A DNA stretch of 64,000 nucleotides from contig NZ_JAYMFI010000001.1 in the NCBI RefSeq assembly GCF_035830635.1, positions 1 to 64,000 on the forward strand, read 5' to 3'. The stretch comes from Adlercreutzia shanghongiae. Lineage in GTDB: Bacteria; Actinomycetota; Coriobacteriia; Coriobacteriales; Eggerthellaceae. Below the pieces are notes generated by a model that had not been told where the DNA came from, made no database searches, and worked only from the letters and a program-made list of their open reading frames with translations. The stretch's first letter is position 1. The number at the start of each line of letters is the position of its first letter. Positions 1-7,384 of this stretch are shown piece after piece. Both the position numbers and the translations under genes were made by a program.

Positions 1-378
1 ACATCCTCGAGATGATTCATCTCTCGAATTCCATCCTCAGTATCCGGTTGTCAAGGTTCCGCGGGAGCCTCTCCCGCCGCGCTGCCCTCGTGAGCGGCGC
101 AAGGAAGTACTTTACAGGGTTTCGAAGTGTCCGTCAAGCGCTTCACAAAACCTCAACAATTTTGCTTTCTCGCTTGACAACCCCGAAGGTTCGCAAGGAA
201 CGCTGTCTTTCGTACCTCCGAAAAAGACAGCTTGCATATAATACAGCTCTTCCCCAATCGCGCAAGAGGGATTTTGAAATTTATTAAAACTTTTTGGCCA
301 CGTGCACAGCGCTCTCGCCCTTCATTCGAAGAAAGACCAGTATACTTAGGGAAAATCACTGAATCGAAGGAATAAAAC
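1..378. other. Leader region upstream of cca, no gene recognised
   Basis: No convincing coding sequence is seen here; the one open frame (12-287) has no ribosome-binding site and an Arg/Ser-rich, unrecognisable translation. The stretch holds several hairpins, for example GCGGGAG/CTCCCGC near 60-77 and GCTGTCTTT/AAAGACAGC at about 202-231. A TATAAT (237-242) and a TATACT (341-346) could be -10 boxes, the second about 30 bases before the cca start, but neither has a clear -35. The left part may be the tail of a feature that begins outside the window. Confidence 0.4.
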
Positions 379-1848
379 ATGGCAGCCGCTCACCGCAATC
401 CGAACACATCTTCCCGCCCCTATTCCTATGGCTCACCGGCACAGGTCCAAGATGGCGGCGTCAAGGCTCCCTCTGTAAAGGCCCCTTTAGCTGCTGCCTC
501 TTCGACCAGGCTCGAACTTCCCCTTGCGGCGAGCGAAGCGCTGCGCATCATCGAGAACGCCGGCGGCGAGGCCTGGTGCGTGGGGGGATTCGTGCGCGAC
601 GCCCTCCTGGGAAGGCCCGTCCACGACGTCGACATCGCCACGAGCCTTCCCTGGCAGCGCGTAAGGGACGCCTTCGAAGGCGCCGGCTGGGGCACGGCAG
701 AGACCGGTGTCGCCCACGGGACCATTACGGTTGTGCGCAAAGGCGAGCCGCTTGAAATTACTACGTATCGCACTGATGGCTCCTACAGCGACGGGCGCCA
801 CCCCGATTCCGTCGCCTTCGCTTCTTCTATTGAAGAGGACCTGAAGCGCCGCGACTTCACTATTAATGCGCTGGCCTATCACCCGAAGCGCGGCATTATC
901 GACCCCTTCGACGGTCTGAGTGATATGCGTCGGGGCATCTTGCGCTGCGTGGGCGACCCCCTGACGCGGTTCTCCGAAGATGCGCTGCGCATTCTGCGGG
1001 CCTGCCGCTTCGCCTCGCAGCTTGGCGTTGCCATCGACGAGGCGACCTTCGAGGCCATGGTCGCGTCGAAGAGCCTGCTGCGCAAGGTATCCGGTGAGCG
1101 CATCTACCGCGAGCTAGAGCGCTTCGTCTGCGGTGACCACGTCCACGATGCCCTTATGACGTGCGTCGATGTGCTGGCTTTCGTGCTGCCGGAGCTAGTC
1201 GCTATGAAGGACTGCGCCCAAGTGACGAAGTACCATATATATGATGTGCTCGAGCATACCGCCTGGGTCGTCCAGCGCACGCCCCCCGAGCCGCTGCAGC
1301 GCTGGAGCGCGTTGTTCCACGACATGGGCAAGCCGGCAGCGGCCTTCTTCGAGGGCGAGGTGGAGCACTTCTACGGCCATGCCGCCGTCAGCGTCGAGCT
1401 TGCGGGCGGCATCATGCACCGTCTCCCCTTCCCCGCGTGGCTGCGCCGCGACGTGCCCGTGCTCGTGCGCGCCCACGACGATGTGGTGCCCGCCAACACG
1501 CGAGCGGTGCGCCGCATGCTCGGCCGACTCGGCGGGCGCACCGACCTGTTCGAGGCGCTCTGCGACATCAAGCGCGCCGACGCCCTGGCCCAGGCGCCGT
1601 TTTGCGCGCCTCGCGCCAATACGGCCGAGGAGCTGCGGGCCCTCATGCGCCAGATTCTGGAGGAAGAGGCGGCGTTCTCGGTGAAGCACCTTGCCGTGAA
1701 CGGGCGCGATGTCATGGCGCTTGGCGTGGAGGCGGGACCCGAAGTGGGACGCATCCTGGACGCGGCCCTGGACGCCGTCATCGACGAGCGCGTCCCCAAC
1801 GAGCGCGAGGCGCTGCTGACCTTCGTGTCCTCAGAGCTTTACGACTAA
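379..1848 (+). CDS. cca: CCA-adding tRNA nucleotidyltransferase
   Basis: This 489-residue protein adds or repairs the 3' CCA of tRNAs. The class II nucleotidyltransferase signature is visible: GGFVRD at about residues 69-74 followed by the metal-binding DVD at 83-85, then RRDFTINAL near residue 157. An HD phosphohydrolase-type domain follows, with LFHDMGKP near residue 315. The first 45 or so residues (Ser/Ala/Pro-rich) precede the family core and may be a lineage extension. The ATG at 379 has GAAGGA seven bases upstream. The gene stands alone and converges with the TauE-like gene. Confidence 0.93.
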   Translation: MAAAHRNPNTSSRPYSYGSPAQVQDGGVKAPSVKAPLAAASSTRLELPLAASEALRIIENAGGEAWCVGGFVRDALLGRPVHDVDIATSLPWQRVRDAFEGAGWGTAETGVAHGTITVVRKGEPLEITTYRTDGSYSDGRHPDSVAFASSIEEDLKRRDFTINALAYHPKRGIIDPFDGLSDMRRGILRCVGDPLTRFSEDALRILRACRFASQLGVAIDEATFEAMVASKSLLRKVSGERIYRELERFVCGDHVHDALMTCVDVLAFVLPELVAMKDCAQVTKYHIYDVLEHTAWVVQRTPPEPLQRWSALFHDMGKPAAAFFEGEVEHFYGHAAVSVELAGGIMHRLPFPAWLRRDVPVLVRAHDDVVPANTRAVRRMLGRLGGRTDLFEALCDIKRADALAQAPFCAPRANTAEELRALMRQILEEEAAFSVKHLAVNGRDVMALGVEAGPEVGRILDAALDAVIDERVPNEREALLTFVSSELYD

Positions 1849-1884
1849 CTCGCACGGCGGGCCAAGCCGCGCGCCCGCTTTCGC

Positions 1885-2634
1885 CTAGGCGAGCAGATCG
1901 GCTATAAGGCGCACGGCAAACAGGGCGATGACAACGAGCATGAGGGGGCGCAACACCGCAGCTCCCTTTTTGTCGAAGAGGCTCGAGCCGATCCAGTTGC
2001 CCACGATGTTGAAGGCTCCGGCAGCCAGGCCGAGCGGAATGAGCACGGCCCCGTTGACGAGGAACACCGCAAGCGCCGCTACGTTAGTCGCCAGATTGAC
2101 GGCCTTCGTGGTGCCAGCAGCCTCCCGCATGGACTGATGGGCCACCATCGTCAGCAAGAGCATGAGGATGGTTCCCGTGCCGGGCCCGTAAAACCCGTCG
2201 TAGACACCCACGGCCAAGGCGATGAGCCCCGTGAGAGCCAGGGCGCGATGGCGCGGCAGCGGGCGCTCGGCGAACTTGTTCAGATCCCGCACGCGAAAGA
2301 CCAGCACGGCCACAAAGGGAAGAGAGACGAGCATGAACACCATGAGCGCGAAGCTGTCGGCCACCAGCGCCAGATTGGCACCGAGCGCCGAGCCCGCAAG
2401 GCCGCACGCGACACCCGCCGCGACGAACATCGGAGCCATATAGCCAAAGAGCGCATAGCGAACCGTGGCGATGGTCGTGCCCATCGTAGAGGAGAGCTTG
2501 TTCGTGGCGATAGCCGCATGGGGCGGCAGGCCCGCGAAGAAATACGCCGGCAGCGAGATGAGCCCTCCCCCGCCGGCCACGGCGTCCACCAAACCGGCCA
2601 GAAGAGCCAGCGGGCACACGATCAGGTATTCCAC
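1885..2634 (-). CDS. TauE/SafE family sulfite-exporter-like permease
   Basis: An integral membrane protein of about 249 residues with roughly eight hydrophobic segments. It opens with ALLAGLVDAVAGGGG, the Gly-rich first repeat typical of TauE/SafE (DUF81) anion permeases, and the internal duplication of the family is visible. Family members export sulfite, sulfoacetate or other organosulfur anions, but the substrate cannot be read from sequence. I take the GTG at 2634 as start because GGAGG lies upstream of it; the longer frame would start at a TTG at 2661, inside the terminator of the tRNA operon. Confidence 0.85.
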   Translation of the reverse strand: MEYLIVCPLALLAGLVDAVAGGGGLISLPAYFFAGLPPHAAIATNKLSSTMGTTIATVRYALFGYMAPMFVAAGVACGLAGSALGANLALVADSFALMVFMLVSLPFVAVLVFRVRDLNKFAERPLPRHRALALTGLIALAVGVYDGFYGPGTGTILMLLLTMVAHQSMREAAGTTKAVNLATNVAALAVFLVNGAVLIPLGLAAGAFNIVGNWIGSSLFDKKGAAVLRPLMLVVIALFAVRLIADLLA

Positions 2635-2657
2635 AAACGCCCCTTCCGCCTCCGAAC

Positions 2658-2683
2658 ACAAAACGAGCCGCCCTCTGGGCGGC
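2658..2683 (-). terminator. Terminator of the tRNA-Gln/tRNA-Glu operon
   Basis: A seven-base-pair stem (GCCGCCC/GGGCGGC, 2667-2683) with a three-base loop is followed on the minus strand by CTCGTTTTGTG. It lies just after the last tRNA-Glu copy and just before the TauE-like gene. Confidence 0.7.
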
Positions 2684-2695
2684 CCGGAAAGTTCA

Positions 2696-2772
2696 TGGTA
2701 GCTCCGACCGGATTCGAACCGGCGACCTCCGCCTTGAGAGGGCGGCGTCCTAAACCGCTAGACGACGGAGCC
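2696..2772 (-). tRNA. tRNA-Glu (anticodon CTC), copy 3 in transcription order
   Basis: This is a 77-base cloverleaf with a seven-base acceptor stem closed by a G-U pair, a 7-nt anticodon loop CTCTCAA giving CTC, TTCGAAT in the T loop, and an encoded CCA. The sequence is identical in all three copies, which repeat with a 131-bp period. Confidence 0.95.
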
Positions 2773-2826
2773 ACGTTGTGCGCTTCATAAAGCCGGGAGG
2801 GGTTTAGCCTCCCGGCCCGATTTCCC

Positions 2827-2903
2827 TGGTAGCTCCGACCGGATTCGAACCGGCGACCTCCGCCTTGAGAGGGCGGCGTCCTAAACCGCTAGACGACGGA
2901 GCC
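2827..2903 (-). tRNA. tRNA-Glu (anticodon CTC), copy 2
   Basis: Same 77-base tRNA as its neighbours, with CCA encoded. The spacer to the next copy contains a stable GC hairpin with only a weak T-rich tail, so it may be a processing or partial termination site. Confidence 0.95.
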
Positions 2904-2957
2904 ACGTTGTGCGCTTCATAAAGCCGGGAGGGGTTTAGCCTCCCGGCCCGATTTCCC

Positions 2958-3034
2958 TGGTAGCTCCGACCGGATTCGAACCGGCGACCTCCGCCTTGAG
3001 AGGGCGGCGTCCTAAACCGCTAGACGACGGAGCC
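2958..3034 (-). tRNA. tRNA-Glu (anticodon CTC), copy 1
   Basis: First of the three identical tRNA-Glu genes in transcription order, 23 bases after tRNA-Gln. CCA is encoded. Confidence 0.95.
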
Positions 3035-3057
3035 ACGTAATGCGTTCTGCGAAAAAA

Positions 3058-3131
3058 TGGCTGGGGTGGAAGGAGTCGAACCCTCACATACGGCACCAGA
3101 AACCGCTGTCCTGCCATTAGACGACACCCCA
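3058..3131 (-). tRNA. tRNA-Gln (anticodon CTG)
   Basis: A 74-base cloverleaf beginning TGGGGTG, with anticodon loop TTCTGGT (CTG, Gln), a TTCGACT T loop and an encoded CCA. It is the first gene of the tRNA operon. Confidence 0.93.
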
Positions 3132-3177
3132 ACGACACTTCTTCGCGAAACCGCAAAAGCGGTAAGCGCAAGTGAGT

Positions 3178-3206
3178 ATGTTACGGAAGCGACCCCGCCC
3201 CGTCAA
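3178..3206 (-). promoter_or_regulatory. Promoter of the tRNA-Gln/Glu operon
   Basis: A minus-strand TTGACG (3201-3206) and TAACAT (3178-3183) are separated by exactly 17 bases and lie 47 bases before tRNA-Gln. This is a good sigma-70-type match. Confidence 0.6.
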
Positions 3207-3276
3207 GTCCCAATTTCGGGAATTATGAAAAATGCGGGGAATGGCACTGGCACTGGCGGGCCCGGGGCCGACGGGC

Positions 3277-3975
3277 TTAATGCGCCAGAAGCGGGCCCTC
3301 CCCCGCGTCCTCGGGCGTGTACCATTCACAGGGGTCGGGCGCCGCCAGACCGCGCACGCCCTCGATGATGATCTCCACACCGTGCGCGAAGGCCTCATCG
3401 GTATAGGCCCGGTCCACAATACTCCGCCAGAACGGAGCCTCGGGCGCCTCGGTGTTTTCGCTGGCGTTCCCTCGCTCGCGTCGCGCCTTCTCCTTGCGCA
3501 CGGCAACCGCATTGCCCGTGAAACCCGTCAGATAGGCGTCAACCATGGCCCACGCCCAAGAAAGCACGTCCTCCGGCATCCCCTGGTTAAGGTGGAGGCG
3601 AATGATCTTATCCGTATGGGAAGCCAAGCCCTCGTCGCCGCTGCCGGGTTCAACTTCTATAGAAGAAATCTCCGGGTGCGCCACGCCCTCGCGATAGATG
3701 GACGTCATAGTGCGGCGCAGCGTATCGTCCCAGCGCTCCCCGGGCACCGGATCGGTATCCATCGTAGCCATAAAACGCTCGAGCACGGCGGCAAGCACTT
3801 CTCCGCGCGACGAGAAATGGCTGTAGACCGCCATAGCCGACACGCCGAGCTCTTTCCCGAGCGAGCGCATGGTAAACGACCGAAGCCCTTCTCGCTCTAT
3901 AAGAACGGTGGCAGCGCACACGATGCTTTCTCGAGACAGCGCAGGACGTGCCTCTTCGCTTGCGGATTGGCTCAC
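3277..3975 (-). CDS. TetR/AcrR family transcriptional regulator
   Basis: A 232-residue one-component regulator. The N-terminal helix-turn-helix (about residues 20-60) contains FTMRSLGKELGVSAMAVY; the remaining 170 residues are a helical ligand-binding domain with no recognisable specificity. The GTG at 3975 is chosen because GGGAGG precedes it by seven bases; a longer frame to 4071 would run into a terminator. It follows the flavoprotein-cytochrome pair in the same orientation but has its own leader, and is the obvious candidate to bind the palindromes at that operon's promoter. The inducer is unknown. Confidence 0.88.
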   Translation of the reverse strand: MSQSASEEARPALSRESIVCAATVLIEREGLRSFTMRSLGKELGVSAMAVYSHFSSRGEVLAAVLERFMATMDTDPVPGERWDDTLRRTMTSIYREGVAHPEISSIEVEPGSGDEGLASHTDKIIRLHLNQGMPEDVLSWAWAMVDAYLTGFTGNAVAVRKEKARRERGNASENTEAPEAPFWRSIVDRAYTDEAFAHGVEIIIEGVRGLAAPDPCEWYTPEDAGEGPLLAH

Positions 3976-4026
3976 GGCCCACCTCCCTCTCTCATCGAAT
4001 GCAACCTTGCCCAGTATACCCAGTAT

Positions 4027-4060
4027 AGTAAAAGCGGCGCGCCCCTTACGGACGCGCCGC
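4027..4060 (-). terminator. Terminator after the trihaem cytochrome gene
   Basis: A GC-rich stem of about ten pairs (GCGGCGCG arms, 4034-4060) is followed on the minus strand by TTTTACTAT. It separates the reductase operon from the TetR gene. Just beyond it TATACTGGG occurs twice in tandem, offering -10 sequences for the regulator. Confidence 0.7.
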
Positions 4061-4089
4061 CTTATCGCCACTTGAAAAGCAAAGGACCC

Positions 4090-4503
4090 TTACGCAGCGC
4101 TCGAGAGCGCGGCGCCCGGTCCCGTCTCGGGGTTGTGGGGCCAGGTATGGCAGTTATCGCACTGGTTGTCGGTGACTTCCTTGTCGCGAGCATGGCAGTT
4201 CACGCAGGAGTTGTACCCGCCGTGAATGGAGTTGTGCGGATTGCTCATGCCGTAGTCGGCCGTCGTGGAGGCCAGGGCCTCGTAAGAGCCGCCGTGGCAG
4301 GACAGGCACTGCTCGTCGGACTGATACATGCCAGCCTCAGCCGCTGCATCCACCTGCTCCTCGGTAGAGGCCCCGGCGGCCTCGTTGGCATCGGAAGCCG
4401 GCTGCTGCGGCGCACAGGCGGCAAGGCCGAGACACAGGGCCATCGTCGCGGCCGCCGTCATCGCAAGGCGCAGGCCGCCCGCCAGCTTGTCGGTTCTTCT
4501 CAT
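4090..4503 (-). CDS. Small multihaem c-type cytochrome lipoprotein
   Basis: A 137-residue exported electron carrier. The signal peptide ends in LGLAAC, so Cys30 should be lipidated and the protein anchored on the outer face of the membrane. Three CXXCH haem sites follow: CLSCH (66-70), CVNCH (100-104) and CDNCH (115-119), with spare His residues that could serve as distal ligands. It starts three bases after the stop of the flavoprotein and is surely co-translated with it. By analogy with soluble flavocytochrome fumarate reductases and Eggerthella cytochrome-flavoprotein pairs, it should feed electrons to that flavoprotein; this is inference. Confidence 0.85.
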   Translation of the reverse strand: MRRTDKLAGGLRLAMTAAATMALCLGLAACAPQQPASDANEAAGASTEEQVDAAAEAGMYQSDEQCLSCHGGSYEALASTTADYGMSNPHNSIHGGYNSCVNCHARDKEVTDNQCDNCHTWPHNPETGPGAALSSAA

Positions 4504-4506
4504 GGT

Positions 4507-6201
4507 CTACTCCCCCTTCAAGGCATGCTCGGCGGCCACAAAGCCGAAGGTGACCGCACGGCCGATGGACGTTCCCGGAATATGGCGCGGGTAGTTGCCC
4601 GCGAAGAAGTTGCCCGAAGCGTTGCCCGTGGCGTACAGGTTGCCGATGGGCTTGTTGTTCACGTCGAGCACCTGGGCGTTCTCGTCGATAGTGAGGCCGC
4701 CCACCGTGGCGAGCACGCAGCTGTTGGTGGTCAGTGCGAAGTAGCGCTTTCCCGTGAACGGCATGGTGGTGGACAAGTCGCGGTCGAAGTCCTCATCGAC
4801 GCCCGCCGCAAAGAAGCCGTTGTAGCGGGCGATGGCGTCAGCCAGGCCTTGCGGATCGACACCGCAGGCTTCGGCGAGCTCTTCGGGCGTGGCACCTTCG
4901 AAGAGCCAGCCCTTGCCCTTGAACTCCTCAATAGCCGCGTCGTCCATGCCCTCCATCATGTTCTCGTCGAAGATCTCCCAACAGTTTGCACCGTAATCGG
5001 GCTGGGCGTTCTGGGCATTCGACACGCTCTGGAAGGGCAGATCCTCGCGCACGAAGCGATGCCCGTCGCCGTTCACGAGGATGGCGAAGTAGATGGCGTT
5101 CCACGTGCGGGCATCGTAGAAGGAGTCGGGGTTGCCCCAGCGGAAGTTCATGACCGGCTGCGGGCAGGGGTCCATCTGAGCGCCGATCTGGATGCCCATG
5201 AGATGCCCGTCGCCCGTGGTGCCCCAACCGGGGTTCCACCAGCTGGACGAGGCGTAGTCCTCGGGGCGCGTCCAAGCCTGCATGAGCTCGGGGTTCGCGT
5301 CATAGCCGCCCGTGGCAAGGATAACGCCCTTGCTCGCGTTCAGCTGCACATAGGTGCCGTCGGGGTTCTTGGCGATGACCGCCGTCACCGGGCCGTCGCC
5401 CTCGCGCACGAGCTGCACGCCCGGGGTTTCGAAGCGGATGTCGAGGTTGTCGTAGCCCTGGGCCACTTCCTGCATCTCCAGGCAGACGTACATGCCCGAG
5501 TAACCCGAGCGCACCCCGGCGTCGGGCGGCAGGCAGGGGCTGTCGTAGAAGCCGAGCTCGGTGGGGATGAGGTCGGTCAGGCACGGCATGCCGCAGGTGG
5601 AAGGAACCTCGGGCACCGGCGTGATGAGAAAGCCGTTGGGGCCCTTGTCCAGCATGGCCTGCCAGAAGTCGGTGGCCTCACCGGAGCGGCGCACGTAGGT
5701 GCGGGCCGGCTCGGGACGCGTGCGCCAGTAGGCGCTGCGGTAGATCTCGTCGAGCAGCAGCTGGGGCTTGATGTCGAGGTCTTTCTGACACGCGGCGTTC
5801 ACGGCGCCGAAGCACTCGAAGCAGCCGCGGCCGCGGGTCATCTTCTCGATGCAAACCACGTCGGCGCCTTCCTCGGCCGCTTTGAGGCTTGCCGTGAGAC
5901 CGCCGATACCGGCGCCGACAACGACGATGTCGTGGTCTTCCGTCGCGGAAATCTTATCGGCCGGAATCGCTTCGGCCTCGAAGGCGATGGGGCCGCGGGG
6001 GCCGGGGCAAGCTGCCTTCTGCACCGGAATCCAGGCCGTCTCGTTGGCCAGCTTCGCGATGGCCGGCACCGCGCCTTCAGCCTCATCGGCCACGGCCACC
6101 GGCACGTGCGCGCCTCCGGCCAGGGCGAGGGCCCCTGCTGCCGCGCCCGCAACACCGGCGCCGCGCAGGAAGTCGCGACGCGATACGTTCGTTCCCTCCA
6201 T
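4507..6201 (-). CDS. Tat-exported FAD-dependent reductase (fumarate/urocanate reductase-like flavoprotein)
   Basis: A 564-residue flavoprotein of the FAD_binding_2 family. It begins with a twin-arginine signal (SRRDFLRGAG, residues 7-16) and an Ala-rich hydrophobic stretch. The dinucleotide fold starts at IVVVGAGIGG (about 92-101); a C-terminal FAD/substrate motif lies in PRHIPGTSIGRAVTFG. Relatives reduce C=C bonds of organic acceptors (fumarate, urocanate, and, in Eggerthella, steroids and cardiac glycosides); the acceptor here is unknown. The ATG at 6201 follows GAAGGAGG; the upstream in-frame ATG lacks a good site. It is the first gene of an operon with the trihaem lipoprotein. Confidence 0.87.
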   Translation of the reverse strand: MEGTNVSRRDFLRGAGVAGAAAGALALAGGAHVPVAVADEAEGAVPAIAKLANETAWIPVQKAACPGPRGPIAFEAEAIPADKISATEDHDIVVVGAGIGGLTASLKAAEEGADVVCIEKMTRGRGCFECFGAVNAACQKDLDIKPQLLLDEIYRSAYWRTRPEPARTYVRRSGEATDFWQAMLDKGPNGFLITPVPEVPSTCGMPCLTDLIPTELGFYDSPCLPPDAGVRSGYSGMYVCLEMQEVAQGYDNLDIRFETPGVQLVREGDGPVTAVIAKNPDGTYVQLNASKGVILATGGYDANPELMQAWTRPEDYASSSWWNPGWGTTGDGHLMGIQIGAQMDPCPQPVMNFRWGNPDSFYDARTWNAIYFAILVNGDGHRFVREDLPFQSVSNAQNAQPDYGANCWEIFDENMMEGMDDAAIEEFKGKGWLFEGATPEELAEACGVDPQGLADAIARYNGFFAAGVDEDFDRDLSTTMPFTGKRYFALTTNSCVLATVGGLTIDENAQVLDVNNKPIGNLYATGNASGNFFAGNYPRHIPGTSIGRAVTFGFVAAEHALKGE

Positions 6202-6269
6202 TGTTCCTCCTTCGCATCGGCCCGTCTTGCGGGCCTCTCCTTGTTTCATGCAGCAAAGCGCTACACGGG

Positions 6270-6284
6270 CTTTACATCGTAAAG
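6270..6284. promoter_or_regulatory. Operator palindrome 2 of the reductase promoter
   Basis: CTTTACATCGTAAAG is a perfect palindrome around a central base triplet. It lies just downstream of the -10 box of the flavoprotein promoter and matches the second palindrome at 6314-6330; centre-to-centre distance is 45 bp. A TetR-type dimer site is likely. Confidence 0.65.
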
Positions 6285-6299
6285 TTCGATGCAGGAGGA

Positions 6300-6330
6300 A
6301 TCATAACCACTTTACTTTACATTGTAAAGT
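6300..6330 (-). promoter_or_regulatory. Flavoprotein promoter with overlapping operator palindrome 1
   Basis: On the minus strand TTTACA (6323-6328) and TATGAT (6300-6305) are 17 bases apart and form a plausible promoter about 100 bases before the reductase start. The -35 box is embedded in the 17-base palindrome ACTTTACATTGTAAAGT (6314-6330). A repressor bound here would block polymerase directly. Confidence 0.65.
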
Positions 6331-6365
6331 GTCAAAAGCGAGTTTTCTTTTACGGAGGATGAGGC

Positions 6366-6410
6366 GCTAACGACAAAGCCCCGCCAGCACACTGGGCACC
6401 GGCGGGGCTT
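6366..6410 (-). terminator. Terminator after thiD
   Basis: A ten-base-pair stem (AAGCCCCGCC at 6376-6385, GGCGGGGCTT at 6401-6410) is followed on the minus strand by a T-rich tail. It ends the thiD transcript before the reductase promoter region. Confidence 0.65.
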
Positions 6411-6434
6411 GAGCGAAGCGCTTTATGCGAAGTA

Positions 6435-7283
6435 TTAGCAGGGAACCGGGCCGTACTGCCACATGTGGTTGAGAGGACCGGAGCCGCGACCGAGGTTCAG
6501 ACCGGCGGCGAGGGCGCCGGCAACGTAGGCCTTGGCCTCGCGCACGGCCACATCGACGGCGAAGCCCTGCGCCAGCCGGCAAGCGATGGCCGAAGAGAGC
6601 GAGCATCCCGTGCCGTGGGTATTCTCGTTGGCAATACGGGGCCCCCGCAGCCACACGCGCTCGCCGTGGGCCAAACGCAGATAGTCATCGGCAGCATCGG
6701 GGTCGCCCACGCCGTGGCCTCCCTTGATCATGATGGCGGGAATGCCGAAGTCGCCAGAACCCGCGCCGCCCTCTCCCGCCGCCTTGCAGCGCTCGGCGAT
6801 GAGGTCAGCAGCCCTCGCGACATCATCCGGCGCGGTGATGCCCATACCCGCGAGCACCTCCGCCTCGGGAATGTTCGGCGTAATGACGCTCGCCAGCGGG
6901 AAGAGCCTCTCCACCAGCGCATTCACGGCAGCATCGGCAATGAGGGCCGAGCCGGACGTGGCCACCATAACCGGGTCCACAACGATGTTCTCAGCCCTAT
7001 GACGCACAAGTCCCTCGGCGATGGCCGCGACAATCTCGGGTGACGACACCATGCCCACCTTCACAGCGTCGGGGCGAATATCTTCGAACACGGCATCGAT
7101 CTGCTGGCCCACAAAGGCCGGGTCCACATCCAGCACGCCGGTCACCCCCATGGTGTTCTGGGCCGTGAGCGCCGTGATGACGCTCTCCCCGAACAGCTGA
7201 TGGGCAATGATGGTCTTCAAATCGGCCTGGATGCCCGCTCCCCCGCTGGAGTCGGACCCGGCAATGGTGAGAACCGCTTTCAT
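6435..7283 (-). CDS. thiD: Hydroxymethylpyrimidine/phosphomethylpyrimidine kinase
   Basis: A 282-residue ribokinase-fold enzyme that phosphorylates HMP to HMP-P and HMP-PP for thiamine synthesis. The N-terminus TIAGSDSSGGAGIQADLKT is the family signature, and the C-terminal anion-hole motif GTGCSLSSA is present near residue 217. Length is normal. The ATG at 7283 follows GAGAAAGGA; an upstream in-frame ATG adds only MCGERNA. A terminator separates it from the hydrolase gene upstream, so it may have partly independent expression. Confidence 0.94.
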   Translation of the reverse strand: MKAVLTIAGSDSSGGAGIQADLKTIIAHQLFGESVITALTAQNTMGVTGVLDVDPAFVGQQIDAVFEDIRPDAVKVGMVSSPEIVAAIAEGLVRHRAENIVVDPVMVATSGSALIADAAVNALVERLFPLASVITPNIPEAEVLAGMGITAPDDVARAADLIAERCKAAGEGGAGSGDFGIPAIMIKGGHGVGDPDAADDYLRLAHGERVWLRGPRIANENTHGTGCSLSSAIACRLAQGFAVDVAVREAKAYVAGALAAGLNLGRGSGPLNHMWQYGPVPC

Positions 7284-7325
7284 GGCGTTCCTTTCTCCGC
7301 ACATACGAGTGCGCCTATCATCTCA

Positions 7326-7359
7326 TAAAAAGGAGGCGACCTCGCACGGTCGCCTCCTT
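7326..7359 (-). terminator. Terminator between the cysteine hydrolase and thiD
   Basis: A perfect 12-base-pair stem (7330-7341 with 7348-7359) and six-base loop are followed on the minus strand by TTTTTATGAG. It is a textbook intrinsic terminator, so the thiC-thiE-hydrolase unit probably ends here. Confidence 0.85.
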
Positions 7360-7384
7360 CCGATGGTCAATCGTCACGCGTAGG

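Larger units (their letters stand above)
2696..3034 (-). repeat. Three tandem copies of a 131-bp tRNA-Glu unit
   Basis: Three identical tRNA-Glu genes end at 2772, 2903 and 3034, so the spacing is 131 bp both times. The two complete spacers are also identical and carry a GGGAGG/CCTCCC hairpin. This looks like a recent tandem duplication that selection or gene conversion keeps homogeneous. Confidence 0.9.

Noticed and set aside
12..287. A 91-residue Arg/Ser-rich frame at the left edge
   Set aside because: No ribosome-binding site, no recognisable domain, and it spans several hairpins.
2696..3131. CRISPR-like array
   Set aside because: The regular 131-bp spacing is explained by tandem tRNA-Glu genes; no short repeat/spacer pattern or cas gene exists in the window.
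3232..6282. A 1016-residue open frame on the plus strand
   Set aside because: It runs antisense to the TetR, cytochrome and flavoprotein genes, has no ribosome-binding site and reads His/Gly/Val/Arg-rich, the usual shadow of GC-rich genes.
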